15,915 bases of DNA from CAYQZD01 sp964421875 (GTDB taxonomy: Bacteria > Electryoneota > Tariuqbacteria > Tariuqbacterales > Tariuqbacteraceae), in the NCBI GenBank assembly GCA_964421875.1, contig CAYQZD010000083.1, forward strand, positions 1 through 15,915. Reading direction: 5' to 3'. The translations under genes and the position numbers were made by a program. The notes under the pieces were generated by a model. The model was not told the origin of the DNA. It saw nothing but the letters and a program-made list of their open reading frames with translations, and searched no databases. Shown one piece after another: positions 4,253 through 13,500 of the stretch. Positions within the stretch are counted from its first letter, which is position 1, and every line of letters starts with the position of its first letter.

Positions 4253-5830
4253 CTATGAATGTCCCCTTCTCTCACCCGACCTTACCATCTCCCGCAATCC
4301 TTTCTTGTAGATTTTTCCCGAACCTGTTTTGGGCAGTTCGCTCATAAAAATTATGTTCTTAGGTGTCTTGAAGGAAGCGAGATGCTCCGAGCAATGTTGA
4401 ATCAGGTCTTCCTGGTTCAAATTTTCGCCGGTTTTCGGCACAATAGCGGCTGCAACCGCTTCACCCCAGATTTCATCAAAGATACCGAATACCGCCGCTT
4501 CCAGCACTCGGGGATGCCTGTACAGAACGTTTTCCACCTCGATAGAATATATGTTCTCTCCGCCGCAGATAATCATGTCCTTCTTGCGGTCCACAATATT
4601 CACATAGCCTTCGGAGTCGATAGTTGCCAGGTCGCCGGTTTTCAGCCATCCATCTTGGAAAGCCTCTTCTGTCTCCGCCGGACGGTTCCAGTACCCCGGG
4701 GTGACGGTTTCCCCCTTCACCAAAATTTCGCCCACTTCCTCATCGTCAGGCTCGATTTCCGAGCCGTCTTTCCGCACCACTTTCAAATCGACGGTAATGA
4801 ACGGTCTCCCTGTTTTAGCTTTAAATCGGAATTGTTCCTCCGGCGTGAGTTTTTTCATATGCTCTTTCAGTATGCTCAATGTCAGGTAGGGGCTGGTTTC
4901 GGTCATACCGTAGGTTTGAATATAATCGCAGCCGAATGTCCGCATTATACTGCGGACCACTTCCGGCGCTATCGGCGCTCCTCCGCTGAGGATGACCCGC
5001 AGGCTGGAAAGGTCGCATTCATTCACTTCGGGACACTTGACCATAAGATTCAACATTGTCGGTATCAGGTTGCTTATGGTTATTTTCTCCGATTGGATAA
5101 GTTTCAAGGTATCCACCGCATTGAAACTGTGTTGAATCACGTGTCTGGCGCCGACTATGGTTACTGCGAACACCGCCCAAGCGTCCGCCAGATGAAACAT
5201 GGGAGCGATATGCCCCCACCTGTCGGAACCGCTCAGTTCCAATTCTTCAACAGCGCCCAAAGCGTGGCGGCATACATTCTTATGAGTGAGAATCACCCCT
5301 TTGGGCTGCCCGGTAGTGCCGCTTGTATAGTAAAGGTAAGCAATATCATCCGGATCAACATTAACCGGTGTGAATTCACCGGGATTTCGAACTATTTCCT
5401 GATAATTATAGGATTTACATCCGACAGACGCCGCCGGACTCTCTCCCAGCCAAATCACCCCTTCGAGCAAGTTGTCTTCCTGCAGAATCTGCTCCACCTG
5501 GCTATGGAATAACGGATTTACCATCAGCCAGCGTGAACCGGCATCCCTGATGATGAAGTTCAATTCGCCGGCTGAGAGCCTGTAATTCAGCGGATTGAGC
5601 GCCGCGCCGATACCCGCTGCGGCAAAATACGCTTCGTAAAAGGGAAGGGAATTGAAATCGAGGAGAGAGATTCTGTCGCCGGGTAAAATACTCTTTGAAA
5701 GAAAGAAATTCCCCATACTGCCGATTCGCCGGTGAAGCTCACTGTAGGTCAATCGCTGTCCGCTTTCGACCAATCCGATTTTATCGGAATAGAGACTTAC
5801 CGCCCGCTTGAAAATATCCCAGATGGTCAT
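4253..5830 (-). CDS. AMP-forming acyl-CoA synthetase (fatty-acid--CoA ligase type)
   Basis: 525 residues, the full length for class I adenylate-forming ligases, which activate a carboxylic acid with ATP to an acyl-AMP and pass it to CoA. Motifs are in order: the phosphate loop YTSGTTGQPKG (168-178), LSGGAPI (281-287), YGMTET (307-312), GYWNRP with TGD (379-400), the hinge DRKKD (414-418), GGENIYSIEVE (423-433), and the catalytic Lys506 in PKTGSGKIYK. All key residues are present, so the enzyme should be active. Overall pattern is closest to medium/long-chain fatty acid ligases; the exact acid is unknown. No signal peptide, so cytoplasmic. It stands alone, convergent with the small-gene array; no clear promoter or ribosome site was found upstream. 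Confidence 0.92.
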   Translation of the reverse strand: MTIWDIFKRAVSLYSDKIGLVESGQRLTYSELHRRIGSMGNFFLSKSILPGDRISLLDFNSLPFYEAYFAAAGIGAALNPLNYRLSAGELNFIIRDAGSRWLMVNPLFHSQVEQILQEDNLLEGVIWLGESPAASVGCKSYNYQEIVRNPGEFTPVNVDPDDIAYLYYTSGTTGQPKGVILTHKNVCRHALGAVEELELSGSDRWGHIAPMFHLADAWAVFAVTIVGARHVIQHSFNAVDTLKLIQSEKITISNLIPTMLNLMVKCPEVNECDLSSLRVILSGGAPIAPEVVRSIMRTFGCDYIQTYGMTETSPYLTLSILKEHMKKLTPEEQFRFKAKTGRPFITVDLKVVRKDGSEIEPDDEEVGEILVKGETVTPGYWNRPAETEEAFQDGWLKTGDLATIDSEGYVNIVDRKKDMIICGGENIYSIEVENVLYRHPRVLEAAVFGIFDEIWGEAVAAAIVPKTGENLNQEDLIQHCSEHLASFKTPKNIIFMSELPKTGSGKIYKKGLREMVRSGERRGHS

Positions 5831-5940
5831 ATCGTTCTATTAATGTTTGCAGAGTTTATTGCATTTTTAACTATTCATACTTAAATATTTGGCCGCCTTT
5901 GGGAAAATAGGGGTCATTTTTGTATAAAGCAAAGATTTAT

Positions 5941-5963
5941 CGCAATTCTTGAAAAGAATTGCG
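5941..5963. repeat. Perfect stem-loop
   Basis: CGCAATTCTT (5941-5950), loop GAA, AAGAATTGCG (5954-5963). No T-run follows on either strand, so it is a poor terminator candidate. It lies about 110 bases upstream of the ligase start and could be a regulatory or repeat element. Confidence 0.5.
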
Positions 5964-5988
5964 AGTGATAATTTTCATCCCCGCGCAG

Positions 5989-6119
5989 CAGTCTGTCCGA
6001 GAAAATGAAAAAACGATAAAATACTCGATTTACTAATATTATAATCTATTGTATATTTATGACTTCTGGATTCCCGCTTTCGCGGAAAAGGCAAATTCGG
6101 AGCATTCTCGGACAGTCTG
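5989..6119. repeat. Possible miniature element bounded by inverted repeats
   Basis: The ends CAGTCTGTCCGAGAA (5989-6003) and TTCTCGGACAGTCTG (6105-6119) are complementary at 14 of 15 positions. The interior is AT-rich and holds no gene. The shape fits a non-autonomous element, but no target-site duplication was identified. Confidence 0.4.
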
Positions 6120-6187
6120 GGTCAAGCTAAGCTGATCTTTATAATTCTTATTCACCTGACGATTTATCCGCGAAAGAATGGCCGCCT

Positions 6188-6253
6188 GGACTGTCCCTCT
6201 TGCTGAAGTACGCAAGATGTTTTGTTCTTAAAGCAGAAAATCAAGCCCAACCA
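6188..6253 (+). pseudogene. 3' remnant of a Phd-like antitoxin gene
   Basis: From 6190 the codons read TVPLAEVRKMFCS then stop (6229-6231), against TIPLAEVRKMFRS in the intact antitoxin (to 564). The match covers 521-586 versus 6188-6253 with seven to eight substitutions and no gap, and includes 22 noncoding bases after the stop. Nothing of the toxin or the antitoxin N-terminus remains, so this is the end of a lost sister unit. Confidence 0.85.
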
Positions 6254-6298
6254 CATCTATAACTAATGTAGAATCATCTGTACGCTTATCAATATCAA

Positions 6299-6682
6299 CT
6301 ACACCCCAAATCTGAAACTCACCAAAAAAAGAGGGCTTCTATTGAAGCCCTCTTCTCTTTTCAATTCATCCCTCCTGCTATACTTGAGAAGCAGCATCTT
6401 CCGCATCGCTTTGAAATCGTTAGCTTTGAATGATGCGAAATAGACTCCGCTGGCAAGGGTTGAACCGTCGAACCTAACGGAATGACTCCCGGCGGGAAGC
6501 AGCCCCTCAACTAAAACCGCCACTTCCCGGCCGGTGATATCGAACACTGTCAGCGTGACATTCGCCGCCTCCGGAATTGAGAACTCAAGGCGGGTTTCGG
6601 GATTGAAGGGATTGGGGTAAGCCTCGGCTATGCTATAAGCGTTAGGAATCAACTGCGGAGACCCGTCATCGCCAAACCAGCC
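6299..6682 (-). pseudogene. T9SS sorting-domain fragment of a lost secreted protein
   Basis: The fragment reads GWFGDDGSPQLIPNAYSIAE, then YPNPFNPETRLEFSIPEAANVTL, VFDITGREVAVLVEG, LPAGSHSVRFDGSTLASGVYF and MRKMLLLK: a complete type A T9SS sorting domain that would direct a secreted protein to the type IX translocon. The protein body is missing; the frame meets the IS66 remnant near 6683. The nominal TTG start at 6652 is not meaningful. Such domains end at the LLK motif, but here the frame continues 27 more residues through its own terminator (6324-6352) to a stop at 6299, so the stop codon has been lost. It resembles, but is not identical to, the tail of the large protein at 7567-13503. Confidence 0.75.
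6324..6352 (-). terminator. Intrinsic terminator for the T9SS fragment
   Basis: Read on the - strand: GAGGGCTTC, loop AATA, GAAGCCCTC and seven T residues (A-run at 6324-6330 on +). Nine perfect pairs, textbook layout. It now lies inside the extended reading frame of the broken gene. Confidence 0.85.
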
Positions 6683-7500
6683 TTGATCCAGGGGTGGCTG
6701 CGGCTGGCGGAAAAGCTCAAATCGGGATACGACAGCATCGGTGAAAAGGCGAAATCCAGCGAGGCGCTAAACGCCGATGAAATCCGCCGTACGGCGGACT
6801 AAGCAGCGTCACCCATTGGCTTTGGTGTTTCAACAGTCACGAGGTCTGTTATTACATCATCGACCGGTCGCGAGACTCGCCGGTGGTGTTGAAATTTCTG
6901 GGTGAATTCTTCCGGGGCATCCTGATTTGCGACTTTTGGGGCGCATACAACAAGATTTCAACCCTGGCGAAACAGCGATGTTTCTTCCACCTGTTCACCG
7001 AACTGCTTAAGGTGAATAAACGAAATCACTCCGCCCAGTGGAAGGAATTTCACCGGAGATTATCAGTCCTATTGAAAAGGGCGGTTCGGCTTGCAGAGGC
7101 TAAAGCGGAAATCACCCCGGAGCGGTTCCAGCGCCGCCGGAAAAGCATCTTCAGGCAATTCGGGGGATTAATCTACGCCCCATATTCAGATGCAGATTGC
7201 CTCCGGCTCTGCAAACGGCTGAAGCGGCATCGCAAAGAGATTATTAACTTTCTCGATCACCAATGGGTCAGTCCATACAACAACCACGCTGAACGGCAGA
7301 TGCGTAAACCGGTGATCGCCCTGCGGATTATTCAGTAGAATCGCTCTGATAAAGGGGCGAAATCGTAGGCGATTTTGAGGTCCATCTTCCGCACCGCGGA
7401 ACTGCAGAAACAGAATCCTATAAGCGCGGTTGAAGCTATGATAAAGAACAAAATATTGAAAAAAACAACGGCTGCTAAAATAAAGGCCAAAGCAGCTTGA
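6683..7500 (+). pseudogene. Degenerate IS66-family transposase (TnpC C-terminal two thirds)
   Basis: Starting at 6683 the frame reads QGWLRLAEKLKSGYDSIGEKAKSSEALNADE, the region before the first catalytic Asp of IS66 TnpC. It then shifts frame at a 16-bp palindrome (6783-6798). The next frame continues VTHWLWCFNSHEVCYYIIDRSRDSP, the second catalytic Asp region ICDFWGAYNKIS, a long basic helix region, and WVSPYNNHAERQMRKPV with the catalytic Glu. Two in-frame TAG codons follow (7336-7338, 7366-7368), yet the family's C-terminus NRSDKGAK ... SIFRTAELQKQNP is still readable to a TGA at 7498-7500. The N-terminal part, TnpA, TnpB and the element ends are absent. It is dead, and its left edge abuts the T9SS fragment. 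Confidence 0.85.
6783..6798. repeat. 16-bp perfect palindrome inside the IS66 remnant
   Basis: TCCGCCGTACGGCGGA is fully self-complementary and sits at the frameshift after the Asp-Glu of the first catalytic motif. Removing it restores the Thr of the DET triplet. It differs by one mirrored pair from the palindrome at 2888-2903 in the 5S pseudogene. Confidence 0.6.
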
Positions 7501-7566
7501 ACTTCATAAAGCTAAAGTCTTACCGGAATAGTTATAATCGATTCTAACCCAATAACAATATTCAAG

Positions 7567-10500
7567 TTACTTTATTAATACTACCTTCTTTGTCTTGCTG
7601 AAGTCCCCAGCTTTCATTCTTACGAAGTAGATTCCCGAGGCGAGGCGGGAGGCGTCGAAGACTGCTTGGTGATAACCCGCCGGTATTACTTCTTCAATCA
7701 ACACTGCAGTGCGGCGGCCGGTAATATCGTAAACGACTAGTTTGACCTTCACTTTTTCCGGCAGGGTGAAAGCGATATGCGTGTTTTGGTTGAAGGGATT
7801 GGGGCTGGCTTTGGTTAAAGAGTATTGCGAAGGAACAGCCGGATATTCTCCTTCTGCGCCGAAAAAGCCGTAACAAGCCCAGCCTTCAATATGGTTGGCA
7901 GCGTCGTCGCCGGCGAGTTTGACGAAGGTGAAGCTGTCGGTACTTGCTACCATACCGGGGAAAACTCCGATATTGCCGAAGTAGGTATATTCGCCTAGGG
8001 GAGCGCGGCCCGGGACTGTCTGCGTTATTCCAGTCCGCTGAATGGTTTGGCCGGGCTGAATCACCAAATCTCTGCGCAGGACCAGCGGAGCGATGGCGCT
8101 GCCGTTAGGAAGGATTACTTCCGTCCAGGCATCGAAGGTGATGGTACTATCGTAAGTATTCTGCAGAATTGCATCGAATCGGAAGCTGCCGCCTCCGGAA
8201 GGGATTATCACCGGTGGATTTTGCGGTCTGAGGGTTACTGTAAATCCGGTGGTGATTTCGTCGCAGCCGATGGAGGGATTTCCGGGGTGGCGTAGTTCGC
8301 CGTCGATGTCCATGACAATACTGTCGATAGGGATACCAGCGCGGGCGCAAGGCGAGGTAGGGGCGATGTGGAGGTCGGTGGGACTCAGAAAGACTGGATT
8401 TACGCTGATGCTGTGGAGGTCTTGTCCCGTAACCGTCTGCCATTCAGTTAGTGAATATACTGTATCGGAGGAGCAACATCCAAAAGCGCAATTGGGCGCA
8501 TAGATGCAGTTGTAATCCGAGTCGAAATTCGGTTCGCCGGAACAATAAAATGCAATATGCCTGCTGCCAGAATTCAAACCGAATATTATATTATTCCTGA
8601 TAATTCCGGTGGTACCGTATAATGAAAAAAGGTAACTATAAGAGCTCCCGGTGTTCAAGTAGAAGGAATTGTAATAAATCTCATATGTGCCGTAGTTTAC
8701 CACAATGCATCCATATGTGTTTGGACCAGACCCATAGACCATATTGTTGGCGATGAGACAGTTTTCATCCTCATAGACAGAAATTCCTATGTATGGACTG
8801 TTAATCTCATTGGCTATAATCCGGCAATTCCTGCTCCCAGTTACATATATGCCGCGACAATTATAACTGTAGTTATAGAGACCGTAATCGTGGATGTAGT
8901 TATTTCTGATGAGGCAATTAGTGGGAAGATGGGTTTCATAGGGAGCGATACGAATACCGTAACGGTCTGTGGAATCGATTTCGAATCCCCGGATGGTTAT
9001 ATTGGAAGCGCCGATGACGCTGAAACCATAGCCCATCCCACTCACGCCGGTGAAGTTGACGATTCTGGGTGATTGACCTTCAGCGGCTTTAAAAGTTAGC
9101 GGATTGTCCGCTTCCAAACCCGGCAGGCGCCAGTCGATGGAAACTCCTCCGTAATAGGCGCCGGTATAGACATTAATGGTAACGGGACCAGCCATCCCCA
9201 GCGTGTAGAGGCTGTCAACCGCCTCTATTATGGTGCTGAAATCGTTCGCGCCTCCGCCGACATCGAAACTTCCCGTCATAGAAGTGGAGCCGGTGGCAAA
9301 GGTTACGGAATCAGCCGTTGCGGGAGCGGAATTAGCCCTGGCGACCAGAAAGCCGGTATCAAGCGTTCCCCCGGGAATCACTGCGGGAACCGAATGCTCC
9401 ACCATCACCCACTGATTCTCTAAAAAGGCGAGATTGCCGGTGGAGGCGATGACATTAGTTCCGGAAGAGTCGTAGATGGCAGTGAGCCAGTCTGCTCCTG
9501 AAACGGAAAGGTTGAACACATCGGAACTGCTGCCGGTGTTGAGGATATTGAAGTAATAATTAGCTGTTCCGCCGGGAGGGCTTACGCTTCTCTGAGAACG
9601 CGGTTCAATATAGACACTGTTCGCCAATAGTCGATAAGTGAATTCGTCAGCGCCGATGTCGGGAGTGCGGGGGTGGCGTATGTCGCCGTCGAAGTCGGTG
9701 GTGATGTCGGTGATAGGCACGCCGGCGCTGTCAACCGGGGACAGCAGATAGTTACTGATGTGCAGGTCGGGATTACTGACGCTGACGAAAAACGGATCGG
9801 CGCTGATACTGTGGGAATCGATTCCAGTGGCGGCTTGGAAATCACTTAAGGTTATGTACGGCTCCCGGTAATAGCCGACTGCGCCGTTGGGGGCGTATAG
9901 GTTGTTGTAATCGGATACATAGTCGGAAAAACCGGTTCCCAATTCATAGGCGCGATGGCTGTCTCCGTGCCCCATATTGCAGAATATATTGTTCAAAACG
10001 TAGGTATGATGCGAGTCGTCGAAGCCGAAGGCGCGGCTGTAAGATTCAGAACTATTCATATATACCGAATTATAGCAGACCATAGAAGTGTAACTATCGA
10101 CGCTAAGACCACAACTCCACTGATTGTAAATCATATTGTTGGCAATCAGGTTATTATTATCGCCAGCCACATAGATTCCCCGGTACCCGCCAGAGATTTC
10201 ATTTCCTACAACTTTACAATCGTGGCAATGGCTGACAAGTATAGGAGCGGCGTATTGCGCCAATAAGCCGACATTATGTATATAATTGTTTTCAACGATG
10301 CAATTATTGCTTCGAGCATAATTACTGTAGTCGATTAAGACACCGTAATAATCGCAATAAGCGATTTCCAACCCTCTGATAGTAATATTCTTCGCATTCG
10401 TTAAGCGAATACCGTTACCCGTCAGCGAACTTAAGCCGCCGGTAGTGTTGGATATCACCGGATTTTGATTCGGAGCAGCCTGGATGATGATGGGATATTC

Positions 10501-13500
10501 TCCGAGGTCATAGATGTCGTTGGCAATTTCCACCTGTCCGTCGTAAACGCCGGTGAAGAGATTCAGCGTTACCGGTCCTCCCAACCCCGCCAGCCTCAAG
10601 GTATCGACCGCATTGACCGGAGCGGTGAAATCGCGGTTACCGCCGCCGATGTCGTAACCGCCGTTCATCATCGTTATAGCCGTGAAGAAACCTGTGTCGG
10701 CAACCGCCGGATTGAATCTGGACCTGGCGACAATAAATCCGGAGTCGGTTGTGGCGGCGAAAGTTCCGGCGGGGATATTGACTCTGACCGATACCCACTG
10801 ATTTTCCAGATGGGGAAGGAAGCGGGTTTGGCTGATCGGCGTGGTTCCGGTGGAATCGTAGATGCGGGTTTGCCAGGCTGCGGCGGCGGCGGAGAGGGTA
10901 AAACGGTCGATGACGCCTCCGGTGTTGACGATATTGAAATAGAAATCGAGGATGGCGCCGGCGTTTCCGCGCCGGGTTTGGTTCTCCGGGTTGACATACA
11001 CAGAATGGGGATGCATTACGGTGTTGATTTCATCGCAGCCTATATCGGGCGTCGTCAGGTTTCTCACTTCACCGTCGAAATCGGTATAAACTCCGGGAAC
11101 GGGGATGCCCATCCCATCGACCGGCGAGGGGGGCTGACCGGTAATATGAAGGTCGGTGGTATCCAAATATGCGGGGTCAACATTCAGACTGTTGGAATCG
11201 AGCCCGGTGGCGTTTTGCCATTCGGTAAAGGTCATATAATAGGTATTGTTAAAATAACCAATACTGGCGCCATTGGGAGCGTAGAAATCGTTATAATCCG
11301 AGGATACCGGATACGCAATTAAATCCGCGGGGACAGAATAGCATCGATGGCGCTGATTATTACCGGCGTTATAGAAAATATTGTTTTTAACATCCAAAAA
11401 TTCTGCGTAAGCGCATAGAGCCCAACTGTCAATTCGATGGCTGTAAATAAACATAGAGTTATGATAGGCTTGACTTCTGGGATCATCAAGATAAATACCG
11501 CAATATTCCTGACCGTAAACCATATTGTTGGTAATTATTTGGTCTCTTCCCCGATTAGTATAAACGCCATAGTAATCCCCCTCGATTTCGTTGCCGTTTA
11601 CCAGGATATGATGATTGCAGTTGAGGTATATCCCGCAGCGGTCGCCGCCGAAGCCTATATTGTGGATATAGTTATTCTCGATTGTGCAGTGATGCACCGA
11701 ATCGTTTCCTTCCGCAGGGTAGAGGGAGATACCATCGCGGTCGCAGGAATCGATTTCAAAATTTTTAATAGTGATATAGTCCACACCCCAGCTTCTGAAA
11801 CCGTCGCCGTCAAAGCCTGAACCTATGGTGTTTTTCACTATCACGGGATTATGCGCGGCCGGCAGGGCGTTGAATATTAGAGGATTAGCTGCGCATATGC
11901 CGGAGACGGAATCGCGGTGGACACTTACCATCCCGTTATAGATTCCGGGATAGACATTGAAGGTGAGGGGTCCGCCCACTCCGTGAGCGTTCATAACGCT
12001 GACCGCATCGGTGATGCTGGGGAAATCGTTGGCGCCTCCGCCGATATCGAAACTGCCCGCCAGCGCGGCGCCGGTGGTGATAAGCGCGGTATCCGAGACC
12101 GTGGGATTGCCGTGTGATACGGCTATGACTAAGCCCGAGTCCTCGAAGATTGCGGTGACGCTATCCGGGATGTAATGGCGCGCGATGAACCATTGAAATT
12201 CCTCCGGGGCCAGGATGGAGGTGGCGGTTATGGGTATTACACCGGCGGAATCGAAAAGCCCTGTCTGCCAGGCGGCTCCGGCAACCGAAAGGTCGAATAT
12301 ATCGGTATTGCTGCCGCTGTTGATGACGCGTAGTTTATGGTCCACCGGTTGTCCGGTGTTCCCGCTGCGGAACTGCCGCCGGGGGAATAGTGTTACTCCA
12401 TATTGCGGCAGCGCCGGTGTGTATTCGTCGGCGCCGATGTCCGGCGAAGTTGGATTACGAAGGTCGCCGTCGATATCGATAGTAATCCCCGGTATGGGAA
12501 AGCCCATTCCGTTCAGCGCGAGCGCGTCTCCTCTGATATGCAGGTCGTAGGGAGGGGCGATACTCATATACTGCGGGTCAAGGTTCACGCTTTGTTGGTC
12601 GAGCCCGGTTCCAGTTTGCCAGGAACGAAAATCCGCATAAGCGTTTCCGTTCAATAGACCGATGTTAATCCCGTTGGGATTATAGAAACAGTTGTAATTG
12701 GAAACGAGTTGGAAACCGTGATAACCGGCGAAGATGATATAGTCTGAGCGGTCGGAGGATGTGGAATAGAAGATGTTGTTCATCAATTCGCAGCCGCTGC
12801 TTTCGGATACATCGAATGTGTGATGTCTTCCATTATGATATATCGAGTTGTAATAATACTTATTGCCCCCTCCGTCGCTATCTCTGAAAGCATAGTCTCT
12901 GGTATTATAAGCTATATTATTGACAACTATGCAATTATAACATCGACTTATATCGATATTACAAAAATCGCCTTCTATTTCATTTCCGGAGATTATACAA
13001 TTCCGCGCTGCCGATAAACAAATCGAACCCCAACCGTTGCTCGTACCGCAATTGTGCACATAGTTATTCTCAACTATAATGTTGGTCATTTCGTTGGGAT
13101 AGCCTCCAAAGGAAACGCCCGTCCGCTCTATACAATCGATTTCAAGTCCGCGGATGGTAATGTAACTAGCGGAGAGGACATGAATACCCCCACCATTATT
13201 AGGATTGATTATCCGGGGGGATTCTCCGGGGGCGGCTTGCAGCACGAAGAGAGCGCTTCCTATTCCCTGGATGGAATCGGCGAGAATGTCAACCTGCCCC
13301 TCGTAAGTGCCGGAATAGACATTGAAGGTGAGGGGTCCTCCCATCCCGCGGGCTTCGAGGGTGTCGATGGCAGTGATTATGTCGGGGAAATGATTGAGTC
13401 CGCCGCCGATGTCGTAACTGCCGGACATCGGCTGCGCCGGGGCGGATAACGGGGCCGCGAGGATTAGCGCCGCAAATACGATAGTTGATAATGATTTAGA

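Larger units (their letters stand above)
5831..6298. other. Gene-free decay zone with inverted repeats and an antitoxin remnant
   Basis: No intact gene. Contents in order: a perfect stem-loop at 5941-5963 (ten-base arms), a 131-base segment bounded by 15-base imperfect inverted repeats (5989-6003 and 6105-6119), a short hairpin TTCCCGC-TTTC-GCGGAA (6071-6087), and the 3' end of an antitoxin gene (6188-6253). Confidence 0.6.

Noticed and set aside
4259..5512. 417-codon open frame on the + strand
   Set aside because: It lies wholly antisense to the well-conserved acyl-CoA ligase, has no domain-like pattern and is rich in His, Arg and Phe as expected of a shadow frame.
5941..5963. Stem-loop as a transcription terminator
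   Set aside because: The stem is AT-rich and no T-run follows on either strand.
10465..11322. 285-codon open frame on the + strand
   Set aside because: Antisense to the beta-helix gene; its glycine/isoleucine-rich low-complexity product mirrors the repeat codons of the real gene.
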